From Lachnospiraceae bacterium (GTDB taxonomy: Bacteria > Bacillota > Clostridia > Lachnospirales > Lachnospiraceae): a DNA stretch of 6,639 nt. Numbering within the stretch: the stretch's first letter is position 1; every line of letters starts with the position of its first letter. The DNA lies in contig JAFSYD010000136.1 in the NCBI GenBank assembly GCA_017443685.1, positions 1-6,639 on the forward strand, written 5' to 3'. A program made the position numbers and the translations under genes. Below the pieces are notes generated by a model. It ran no database searches and was not told where the DNA came from. It was given only the letters and a program-made list of their open reading frames with translations. This document shows, piece by piece, positions 1 through 6,521 of this stretch.

Positions 1-407
1 TGCGCATCATCTCCGCGCAACGTGAGCCGGAGGAGTTTTATGCATATGCAAGGGAAGCCGAAAGCAAAGGCTATAAGGTTATCATCGCGGGCGCGGGCAA
101 GGCAGCGCATCTGCCCGGAATGTGCGCGGCTATCTTCCCGATGCCGGTGATCGGTATTCCGATGAAGACGTCTGACCTGGGCGGCGTGGATTCCTTGTAC
201 TCCATCGTCCAGATGCCGAGCGGCATTCCGGTAGCGACCGTCGCCATTAACGGCGGGCAGAACGCGGGTATCCTTGCGGCAAAAATTTTAGCAACGAAAG
301 ACCGCAAGCTTTTGCAAAAGGTGAAGGATTATTCCGCGAAGCAGAAGGACGCCGTTGTTGCCAAGGACGAGAAGCTGCAGAAGGAAGGATATAAGGCGTT
401 TTTGTAA
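1..407 (+). CDS. purE: PurE, N5-carboxyaminoimidazole ribonucleotide mutase (5'-truncated by window edge)
   Basis: Cytoplasmic purine biosynthesis enzyme that converts N5-CAIR to CAIR (class I PurE), or AIR plus CO2 to CAIR in class II enzymes. The reading frame begins with the first whole codon at base 3. About 134 residues are visible, and alignment from memory to E. coli PurE (169 aa) suggests roughly 39 N-terminal residues are missing. Family motifs seen: SAQREPE (bases 12-32), VIIAGAGKAAHLPGM, PVIGIPM, GGVDSLYSIVQMPSGIPVA, then the NAGILAAKILA helix and a Lys-rich C-terminus. The second active-site histidine, in AAHLPGM, is intact. The SAHR histidine (His45 in E. coli) is Gln (CAA, bases 18-20), which is unusual and discussed in findings. 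purM follows after 35 bp. PurK is not in the window, so class I versus II cannot be settled from context. The family call is very secure; whether this copy is fully active is uncertain. Confidence 0.95.
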   Translation, partial: RIISAQREPEEFYAYAREAESKGYKVIIAGAGKAAHLPGMCAAIFPMPVIGIPMKTSDLGGVDSLYSIVQMPSGIPVATVAINGGQNAGILAAKILATKDRKLLQKVKDYSAKQKDAVVAKDEKLQKEGYKAFL

Positions 408-442
408 AATATAAACAAATAATCATATAGGAGAAACGAATC

Positions 443-1468
443 ATGGACTATAAAACCTCCGGTGTTGACATTCACGCCGGGTATCGCTCCGTCGAGCTGA
501 TCAAAGAATGTGTAAGCGCTACCAACCGCCCGGAAGTCATCGGCGGCTTAGGCGGCTTTGCGGGTGCCTTTTCCATCGCGGCGGCAAAGAACATGAAAGA
601 CCCGGTCATGGTATCGGGCACGGACGGCGTCGGAACGAAGGTCAAGCTGGCGTTTATAATGGACAAGCACGATACCATCGGCATTGACTGTGTGGCGATG
701 TGCGTTAACGACATCATCTGCGGCGGAGGGGAACCTTTGTTTTTCCTTGATTACATTGCCTGCGGAAAGAATTATCCCGAGAAGATCGCGGCGATCGTAT
801 CCGGCGTTGCGGAGGGCTGCAGGCAGGCAGGCGCATCCCTGATCGGCGGTGAGACCGCGGAGCATCCGGGACTGATGCCCGAAGATGAGTATGACCTGGC
901 AGGCTTTGCGGTGGGGATCGTGGACCGTGACGAGATCATCACGGGAGAGGAGATCGCCCCCGGCGATGTGCTTATCGGACTTGCGTCCTCGGGCGTGCAT
1001 TCGAACGGCTTTTCTCTGGTGCGTAAGGTGTTTGAGATGACACCCGAGTCACTCAATAGGCAGTATCCGAGGCTCGGCACGACACTGGGCGAGGCACTTT
1101 TGGCACCGACGAAAATTTACGTCAAAGCGCTTTCGGCCATTGGGAATGCCGGCGTTAAGATCCGCGGCTGCTCCCATATCACGGGCGGCGGCTTCTACGA
1201 GAATGTACCGCGGATGCTGCATGACGGCGTGTGCGCGGTGATCGAGAAGAATTCCTACGAGATGCCCGAGCTGTTTACGCTGATCGCTGACACGGGAAAG
1301 ATTGAGTGGGAGGAGATGTACAATACCTTCAATTGCGGTATCGGAATGGTACTTTGTGTGAAAGCGGAGGATGCCGATAAGGCGGCAGCGGCGGCAAAGG
1401 AAGCCGGCGAGGAAGCGTTTGTCATCGGAAGGATCGAAGCAGGAGACAAGGGAGTAAAACTTTGTTAG
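443..1468 (+). CDS. purM: PurM, phosphoribosylformylglycinamidine cyclo-ligase (AIR synthetase)
   Basis: ATP-dependent closure of the imidazole ring, FGAM to AIR, in the cytoplasm. The protein is 341 aa, close to the usual length of about 345. Motifs in order: GTDGVGTK (59-66, nucleotide-binding Gly-rich loop of the PurM/PurL superfamily), MCVNDI (86-91), GGETAEHPG (135-143; many homologues have Met instead of His), LASSGVHSNGFSLVR (180-194) and HITGGGFYENVPR (245-257) in the C-terminal domain. The ATG start is preceded by AGGAGA (429-434) eight bases upstream, and the N-terminal YKTSGVDIHAG matches the family start. The gene sits between purE and purN and ends with a TAG that overlaps the purN start by 7 bp, so the two are probably translationally coupled. 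No oddity in composition or catalytic motifs was seen. Confidence 0.97.
   Translation: MDYKTSGVDIHAGYRSVELIKECVSATNRPEVIGGLGGFAGAFSIAAAKNMKDPVMVSGTDGVGTKVKLAFIMDKHDTIGIDCVAMCVNDIICGGGEPLFFLDYIACGKNYPEKIAAIVSGVAEGCRQAGASLIGGETAEHPGLMPEDEYDLAGFAVGIVDRDEIITGEEIAPGDVLIGLASSGVHSNGFSLVRKVFEMTPESLNRQYPRLGTTLGEALLAPTKIYVKALSAIGNAGVKIRGCSHITGGGFYENVPRMLHDGVCAVIEKNSYEMPELFTLIADTGKIEWEEMYNTFNCGIGMVLCVKAEDADKAAAAAKEAGEEAFVIGRIEAGDKGVKLC
1451..1454 (+). promoter_or_regulatory. Ribosome binding site for purN inside the end of purM
   Basis: GGAG lies seven bases before the TTG at 1462. The ATG at 1513 has only a weak GGAA about 12 bases upstream. The site therefore favours the TTG start and a coupled purM/purN junction. 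Confidence 0.6.
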
Positions 1469-2139
1469 ATAATACAGTATCGAGTAAGCAGGCAGCGGAA
1501 GCAAAGCCGCCGATGCGCATTGCCGTCCTGGTATCGGGCGGCGGCACGAATTTACAGGCAATTTTAGACGAGGTTGCGTCCGGCGGGATCACGGATGTGA
1601 CGATAGCCGTTGTCATCAGTAATAATGCGGACGCATATGCGCTTTCGAGGGCTAAGAACGCCGGTGTGGAAGCGCTCTGCATCGCGCCGAAGGCTTTTGC
1701 CGACCGCGAAGCATATAATGAAGCGCTCCTGGGCGCATTACAGGAAAGGAAGATCGAGCTCGTTGTACTGGCGGGCTTTTTGGTGGTGATCCCGCCGCAG
1801 GTGGTTGCGGCATACCCGAACCGTATCGTCAATATCCATCCGTCGCTGATCCCGTCCTTTTGCGGGAAAGGCTACTACGGACTGAAGGTGCACGAGGCGG
1901 CGCTGTCCCGCGGGGTCAAGGTCACGGGAGCAACCGTGCATTTCGTGGATGAGGGGACGGATACCGGACCGATCATTCTGCAAAAAGCGGTTGCGGTACA
2001 GACCGGTGATACGCCTGAGATATTGCAGCGGCGCGTGATGGAGGAAGCGGAGTGGAAGCTGCTTCCCCGGGCGATCAACCTGATCGCGCACGGTGCGGTC
2101 GAAGTGACGGACGGGTGTGTCAGGATCATCGAAACGTAA
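1462..2139 (+). CDS. purN: PurN, phosphoribosylglycinamide formyltransferase (10-formyl-THF dependent)
   Basis: Transfers the formyl group of 10-formyltetrahydrofolate to GAR, giving FGAR. From the TTG start the protein is 225 aa; from the ATG at 1513 it would be 208 aa (E. coli PurN is 212). Motifs, numbered from TTG: VSGGGTNLQAIL (24-35, phosphate-binding loop), VISNNADA (51-58), LAGFLVVIP (103-111), NIHPSLIPSF (124-133) with catalytic Asn124 and His126, HFVDEGTDTGPI (160-171) with catalytic Asp167. These correspond to Asn106, His108 and Asp144 of E. coli. TTG is chosen because a GGAG is correctly spaced before it and it overlaps the purM stop by 7 bp. The cost is a 17-residue extension (rich in Ser, Ala and Lys) that most homologues lack, so the ATG at 1513 remains a real alternative. 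Function is secure; the start is not. Confidence 0.95.
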   Translation: MLDNTVSSKQAAEAKPPMRIAVLVSGGGTNLQAILDEVASGGITDVTIAVVISNNADAYALSRAKNAGVEALCIAPKAFADREAYNEALLGALQERKIELVVLAGFLVVIPPQVVAAYPNRIVNIHPSLIPSFCGKGYYGLKVHEAALSRGVKVTGATVHFVDEGTDTGPIILQKAVAVQTGDTPEILQRRVMEEAEWKLLPRAINLIAHGAVEVTDGCVRIIET

Positions 2140-2194
2140 TGTAAGCTTACGACCGATGACAGCACATAACCGGATGGCAACGCTTAGGAATAAT

Positions 2195-2201
2195 GAGGAG
2201 G
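2195..2201 (+). promoter_or_regulatory. purD: Strong ribosome binding site for purD
   Basis: GAGGAGG lies six bases before the ATG at 2208. It shows that the in-frame ATG at 2193, which overlaps this site, is not the start. The rest of the 68-bp purN-purD gap (2140-2207) holds a perfect 10-bp palindrome, GTAAGCTTAC at 2141-2150, and no T-tract or recognisable promoter. Confidence 0.8.
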
Positions 2202-2207
2202 AACATA

Positions 2208-3476
2208 ATGAAAATACTGATAGTCGGCAGCGGCGGCAGGGAGCACGCGATCGCCATGGCGGTAAAAAAGAGCCCGAAGGCGGATAAGATCTACTGTGCG
2301 CCGGGTAATGCCGGGATCGCGCAGATTGCCGAATGCGTGCCGATCGGAGCAATGGAATTTGATAAATTAACCGCTTTTGCCATAGAAAAGGCGATCGACC
2401 TCGTGGTGATCGGAATGGATGATCCGCTCTGCGGCGGTATCGTGGATGTAATGGAGGAAGCGCATCTTAAGGTGTTCGGACCGAAGAAGGCGGCGGCGAT
2501 CTTAGAGGGGAGCAAGGCGTTCTCCAAGGATCTGATGAAAAAATACAACATCCCGACCGCGGCGTATGAGACCTTTACCGATGCCGATGCGGCGCTTTCC
2601 TATCTTGAGACGGCGAAGCTGCCGATCGTTTTAAAAGCGGACGGACTGGCCCTCGGAAAGGGGGTATTGATCTGCAATACGCTTGAGGAGGCGAAGGATG
2701 GCGTCCGTACGATCATGCAGGATAAGAAATTCGGCGATGCCGGCAATACCCTTGTTATTGAGGAGTTTATGACCGGCCGGGAGGTATCGGTCTTAACCTT
2801 CGTGGATGGCTCGCATTTTGCCGTTATGACAAGCGCGCAGGATCACAAGCGTGCCGGCGATGGCGATACGGGTCTTAATACGGGCGGTATGGGAACGTTT
2901 TCACCGAGTCCGTTTTACACAAAGGAGATCGATGAGATCTGCCGCAGGATGATCTACCAGCCTACGGTGGATGCGATGCGCTCCGAGGGCAGAGAGTACA
3001 AGGGCGTGATCTTCTTCGGATTGATGCTGACGGACGATGGTCCGAAGGTGCTCGAATACAATGCACGGTTCGGCGATCCCGAGGCGCAGGTTGTCCTTCC
3101 GCGGATGCAGACCGATATCATTGATGTATTCGAAGCCTGCATCGACGGGACGCTCGATCGGATCGACCTTACTTTTGAGGACAATGCCGCGGTCTGCGTG
3201 GTACTGGCAAGCGACGGTTATCCGGTGTCATATGAAAAGGGCTATCCGATCACGGGCTTTGAGCATTTTGATAACAGCGAGTATTATTGCTACCATGCCG
3301 GGACGGCCGAAAAGGATGGCCGGATCGTTACGAACGGCGGGCGCGTGCTCGGGATCACGGCGAAGGGCAATGATTTAAAGGAAGCGCGAAAAAAGGCATA
3401 TGAAGCGACGGAATGGATCCATTTTGAAAACAAATATATGCGCCATGATATCGGAAAGGCAATCGATGAAGCGTAG
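2208..3476 (+). CDS. purD: PurD, phosphoribosylamine-glycine ligase (GAR synthetase)
   Basis: ATP-grasp enzyme that joins phosphoribosylamine and glycine to GAR, the second committed purine step. The protein is 422 aa (E. coli 429). Motifs, numbered from the ATG at 2208: GSGGREH (7-13) in the N-terminal domain, APGNAG shortly after, GMDDPLCGGIVD (a clostridial-looking version of the GPEAPLVAG motif), EGSKAFSKDLMKKY at the entry to the ATP-grasp fold, KADGLALGKG (143-152) with the ATP-binding Lys143, AQDHKRAGDGDTGLNTGGMG (210-229), and EYNARFGDPE (283-292) with likely metal ligands Glu283 and Asn285. The C-terminal domain carries GGRVLGITAKG. The start is fixed by GAGGAGG six bases upstream. 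The last 11 bp are shared with the next gene. All key residues appear present. Confidence 0.97.
   Translation: MKILIVGSGGREHAIAMAVKKSPKADKIYCAPGNAGIAQIAECVPIGAMEFDKLTAFAIEKAIDLVVIGMDDPLCGGIVDVMEEAHLKVFGPKKAAAILEGSKAFSKDLMKKYNIPTAAYETFTDADAALSYLETAKLPIVLKADGLALGKGVLICNTLEEAKDGVRTIMQDKKFGDAGNTLVIEEFMTGREVSVLTFVDGSHFAVMTSAQDHKRAGDGDTGLNTGGMGTFSPSPFYTKEIDEICRRMIYQPTVDAMRSEGREYKGVIFFGLMLTDDGPKVLEYNARFGDPEAQVVLPRMQTDIIDVFEACIDGTLDRIDLTFEDNAAVCVVLASDGYPVSYEKGYPITGFEHFDNSEYYCYHAGTAEKDGRIVTNGGRVLGITAKGNDLKEARKKAYEATEWIHFENKYMRHDIGKAIDEA
3453..3459 (+). promoter_or_regulatory. Ribosome binding site of the secreted SGNH gene, within purD
   Basis: GGAAAGG lies six bases before the ATG at 3466, inside the purD coding sequence. 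It selects 3466 over the in-frame ATG at 3400. Starting at 3466 places a classical signal peptide exactly at the N-terminus, and upstream translation to 3400 would merely read purD out of frame. Confidence 0.7.
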
Positions 3477-4572
3477 ACTGAAACAGTTTTTAGCGGGGCT
3501 TTTGCTTGCGTCGGTATGTTTAGGTGTATGTGCGCCGGCAATATGGGTACAGGCGAAGAATACGGTATCCCGGGCGTGGGCAGTTAATAAGAAGACGGCG
3601 GATCTGTCGAGCCAGCCGGACGATATGTATTCGGCGGGACAAACGTACCAGTCGGACGGCGAGGTTCTTTGCGGTACCGATCCGGGCTGTATCTTCATCG
3701 GTGATTCCCGGACGGTCGGTATGAGCGCTTTTGTAAAAAAGAACGATTACATCTGGTCGGCGAAGAACGGGGTCGGACTTGCCTGGATGCAGAAGACCGG
3801 CGTGCCGCAGGTGGAAGGGATGATCGGACCGTCATCGAACGTCATTGTGATGATGGGATTTAACGATATCTTTTATGCGCAAAAGGCTTTGCAGTATGCT
3901 TCTTATTTGAATGAAAAGGCAGCTCTCTGGGAAAAAAGAGGCGCGCGGGTGTATTTCGTTTCGGTCAACCCGATCACGTATGAAGAGGTGCTCGACGGGC
4001 AGATCACGAACGAAAGGATCGCTGCGTGGAACCAGGATGTCCGTGTTCATCTGTCGAAAAAGGTAACCTACATCGATACATTTTCGATGGTGTACGAAAC
4101 GCTTTCGGCGTCGGACGGTATCCATTATGAGGATAGTGATTATCAGGTCATTTATGACCTCATTATGGATCAGCTGAACGAGGTCGAGGATGAGGCGAAG
4201 CGGGAGACGGAGAACCTGGAGGATTTTGTTCCGAAGATCATGTCTGCCGTTAAAAATGCCGCCGAAGGGACGATCAAGCTTTCCTTTTCCAAGCCGGACG
4301 GGATCAAAAACGTCTTCTATGAGGTGGAGGTATTCGATCCGCTCCTTAGTACCTGGGCCGCTGCCGCGCGGGTGAAAACGACGACGGTGCAGCTTGCAGC
4401 AAGAGATGATGATATGAAGATGCGGGCACGTGCGTACAAATCGTATCGTGCCGGTATTTCTTACAGCAAGTGGTCCGATGAGCTGATCATCGGCGAGGAC
4501 GGGAGCATTAAGACCGAAAAAGAGCATTGGTGGATCCGGCTGCATAAATGGGTCTCGGGGCTCTTCGTATGA
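3466..4572 (+). CDS. Secreted SGNH/GDSL-family hydrolase with C-terminal fibronectin-III-like domain
   Basis: Predicted extracytoplasmic esterase or acyl-transfer enzyme of 368 aa. Residues 1-30 form a signal peptide: a KRRLK n-region, a hydrophobic stretch about 8-28, and probable cleavage after VQA (28-30). SGNH blocks: GDSR (79-82) with nucleophile Ser81, a Gly in the KNGVG segment near 100 (block II), GFND (131-134, block III with oxyanion Asn133), and DGIHY (217-221) with Asp217 and His220. Residues about 256-345 look like an Fn3 domain: the pattern runs P-x-I-x-S, IKLSF, YEVEV, a central W, MRARAYKSY, then YSKWS with Trp336. The last 23 residues end in an aromatic, basic tail (WWIRLHKW). 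The gene overlaps purD by 11 bp and precedes an OatA-like acyltransferase by 14 bp, so a role in adding or removing acyl groups on a wall polymer is inferred. The true substrate is unknown, and a lipase or other carbohydrate esterase role is equally possible. Confidence 0.85.
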   Translation: MKRRLKQFLAGLLLASVCLGVCAPAIWVQAKNTVSRAWAVNKKTADLSSQPDDMYSAGQTYQSDGEVLCGTDPGCIFIGDSRTVGMSAFVKKNDYIWSAKNGVGLAWMQKTGVPQVEGMIGPSSNVIVMMGFNDIFYAQKALQYASYLNEKAALWEKRGARVYFVSVNPITYEEVLDGQITNERIAAWNQDVRVHLSKKVTYIDTFSMVYETLSASDGIHYEDSDYQVIYDLIMDQLNEVEDEAKRETENLEDFVPKIMSAVKNAAEGTIKLSFSKPDGIKNVFYEVEVFDPLLSTWAAAARVKTTTVQLAARDDDMKMRARAYKSYRAGISYSKWSDELIIGEDGSIKTEKEHWWIRLHKWVSGLFV

Positions 4573-4577
4573 TATAA

Positions 4578-4582
4578 GAGGA
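4578..4582 (+). promoter_or_regulatory. Ribosome binding site of the acyltransferase gene
   Basis: GAGGA lies four bases before the ATG at 4587 and seven before the adjacent ATG at 4590. Either could be used; the two products differ by one methionine. Confidence 0.65.
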
Positions 4583-4586
4583 ACGG

Positions 4587-6515
4587 ATGATGAACAAAGA
4601 ACATGTAAGCGGCCTCGACGGATTGCGGGCGATCGCGATCTTAGGCGTCGTTTTTTACCATATGATACCGAACACGGTGCCGGGCGGATATCTCGGCGTG
4701 AACCTGTTTTTCGTGATCATGGGGTATCTGATGGTCTTCCCGGCCAAAAGGGACGGCAAGGCGATCGAAAAGGCATGGGTATATGAAGGCAATTTCGGCG
4801 GGACGGTTTCGTTTGCGGTCGAATATTATAAAAAGAAGATTAAGAGGCTTTACCCGCCGCTTCTTGTTATGATGAGTCTTAGCATCGCAGCGCTTTTGCT
4901 GTTGGTGCCCGAGTATGCAAAAGGGATGTTTCCCGAGGTGGCGAGCATTCTTTTGGGCTATAACAACTGGTGGCAGATCGCGCAGAATGCCTCGTATTTC
5001 GAGCGGATGCTGAATTCCTCCCCGTTTACGCATTTGTGGTATCTGGGGCTTACCGTGCAGTATTATCTGATCTATCCGCTGCTTTTTGTCGCGGGCTATT
5101 GTATGGTGAAAAAGAGCGCCAATAAAGACACCGCAAAGGCTGCGCTCGCGGGAGCATGCTTTTTCGCGGCAGTGCTGTCGGCACTGGAGATGGCATTCCT
5201 TTACGATCCGGCGGTGGATCCGTCCCGTTTGTATTACGGTACGGATACGCGCGCATTTTCCCTTTTGATCGGACTCGCGATCGGGCTTTTGCCGGCCAAA
5301 AAGCTTACAGACGGCGTGATGCGCATTCTGATACGGATCGCGGTGTTTGCGCTGTTGGGGATCATAGTGATCGCGTATTTTACCGTGACGGGAGAATCCG
5401 CGGAGAACTATCATTATCAGATGCAGCTTACCGCGCTTGCGTTCGGCTTTTTGGTTCTCGCGGTGCTCTCTGATCAGGACGGGCTCGGTGAATGGGCGGA
5501 TGTGTATCCATTGCAAAAGCTCGGCAAATACAGCTATGAGGTCTACCTTGTGATGTACCCGGTCATTTTCTTCGTGCAAAAGAAGCTGCCGGGGCTGGAT
5601 ACTTTCGTTTATGTGGCGGTCTGCGTCATCGGTATTGCGGCGGCAGCAGCAGTGGTACATGGGATCCCGGCACTTTGGGGATGGTTCAAAAACGCACACA
5701 TCGAGGGTGTGTGGCTGCCGCGACTGGCCGGGGCCCTTTTGGTCATCATCTGCCTTGGGCTTACCGGATTCCAGACCTATGTTGCGCAGGCACACGGCGG
5801 CACGGACGATATGGTGGCGCTGGAAGAAGAGTTAAAACAAAATGCCATGGTGCTTTCCGGACAGGAGGCAGCAGCGAAAAAGACCGCGCTTCTGACACAG
5901 CTTGCAAGTGTGAATACAACGGTCGAGACACAGGCGACGATCATCACGGACGCTGCGGGAACGCGCAAATCCTCCAATGCGGACGCGGCAGCGGCGGCGC
6001 TTGCCAAAAGTCAGGAGGAAGCGGCGATGAATATGGTTACGGTACCGGCGTCGGTGTCGGTGACCGCGATCGGTGATTCGGTTATGCTTGGAGCATCAGG
6101 GGCTTTGCAGGCACAGATCCCGGGCATCTATGTGAGCGCTGCGGTAAGCCGTCAGGTAACGGCGGGACCGGGGATCATGCAGGATCTCAGTGTGCAGGGA
6201 CTTCTGTCGGATATTCTGGTGGTCCATTTGGGGACCAATGGCGTATCGACGTTGAACAAGTACCAGGACATCGTTGATACGGCCGGGCCGGACGCACAGA
6301 TCTTTTGGGTGAACTGCGTCGGACCGGCATGGGCGGCGGACGTGAATAAGAATATCAGCGCCGTGTGCGCCAATAACCCGAACGTGACGCTGGTGGAATG
6401 GACTTCCGTTGCGGAGGGGCATCCGAACTATTTCGGCAGCGACGGCATCCATCTGACCGAAAGCGGTAAGAAGGCATACGCGAATATGATCGCAAATGCG
6501 ATCGGTGGAGAATAA
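4587..6515 (+). CDS. OatA-like membrane O-acyltransferase: acyltransferase-3 domain fused to C-terminal SGNH domain
   Basis: Probable cell-surface polysaccharide (perhaps peptidoglycan) O-acetyltransferase, 642 aa, the size and layout of OatA. Residues 1-370 are an acyltransferase-3 (AT3) domain: LDGLRAIAILG with Arg14 and FYH with His25 (the family R-x10-H pair), GVNLFFVIMGYL (usually FFVLSGY), and KKKIKRLYPP (82-91), the basic loop of the family. About ten hydrophobic helices are visible; an eleventh (about 380-396) would put the C-terminus outside. Residues about 400-490 are an Ala/Gln/Thr/Lys-rich linker, possibly helical. The SGNH domain follows: GDS (496-498) with Ser498, SRQ shortly after, GTNG (549-552), and DGIH (619-622) with Asp619 and His622. 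In OatA the membrane part passes acetyl groups across the membrane and the SGNH part transfers them to MurNAc. The exact acceptor here is not shown by sequence; a different wall glycan is possible. The gene lies 14 bp after the secreted SGNH gene and 6 bp before a small membrane ORF. Confidence 0.88.
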   Translation: MMNKEHVSGLDGLRAIAILGVVFYHMIPNTVPGGYLGVNLFFVIMGYLMVFPAKRDGKAIEKAWVYEGNFGGTVSFAVEYYKKKIKRLYPPLLVMMSLSIAALLLLVPEYAKGMFPEVASILLGYNNWWQIAQNASYFERMLNSSPFTHLWYLGLTVQYYLIYPLLFVAGYCMVKKSANKDTAKAALAGACFFAAVLSALEMAFLYDPAVDPSRLYYGTDTRAFSLLIGLAIGLLPAKKLTDGVMRILIRIAVFALLGIIVIAYFTVTGESAENYHYQMQLTALAFGFLVLAVLSDQDGLGEWADVYPLQKLGKYSYEVYLVMYPVIFFVQKKLPGLDTFVYVAVCVIGIAAAAAVVHGIPALWGWFKNAHIEGVWLPRLAGALLVIICLGLTGFQTYVAQAHGGTDDMVALEEELKQNAMVLSGQEAAAKKTALLTQLASVNTTVETQATIITDAAGTRKSSNADAAAAALAKSQEEAAMNMVTVPASVSVTAIGDSVMLGASGALQAQIPGIYVSAAVSRQVTAGPGIMQDLSVQGLLSDILVVHLGTNGVSTLNKYQDIVDTAGPDAQIFWVNCVGPAWAADVNKNISAVCANNPNVTLVEWTSVAEGHPNYFGSDGIHLTESGKKAYANMIANAIGGE

Positions 6516-6521
6516 AGTTAA

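Noticed and set aside
548..1000. Antisense ORF of 150 codons inside purM
   Set aside because: It lies fully within the conserved purM motifs on the other strand and resembles no protein family.
2135..2151. CGTAA/TTACG inverted repeat and GTAAGCTTAC palindrome after purN, considered as a terminator or operator
   Set aside because: The stem is only five pairs, AT-containing and not followed by a T-run. A 10-bp palindrome containing a HindIII-type hexamer can occur by chance, and purD follows closely with no sign of a break.
2156..2288. Small ORF (about 44 codons) from ATG 2156 in the purN-purD gap, running into purD out of frame
   Set aside because: There is no Shine-Dalgarno before it, most of it lies inside purD, and its translation is uninformative.
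3400..3465. Upstream in-frame ATG at 3400 as the start of the SGNH gene
   Set aside because: It would add 22 residues read from purD out of frame in front of a textbook signal peptide, and the well-spaced GGAAAGG supports 3466.
3517..3534. Lipoprotein signal (Cys22 after LGV) in the secreted SGNH protein
   Set aside because: The residue before Cys is Val, not Gly, Ala or Ser, so the lipobox is not satisfied. A signal peptidase I site after VQA fits better.
3832..4545. Antisense ORF of 237 codons across the secreted SGNH gene
   Set aside because: It has the same shadow-like composition and no family features, while the + strand frame has catalytic blocks and a signal peptide.
4641..5795. Long antisense ORF (384 codons) on the - strand across the acyltransferase gene
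   Set aside because: Its translation is rich in Arg, His and Gln, with no recognisable fold or motif, and no ribosome binding site was noted. It is the reverse shadow of a clearly coding AT3 frame.
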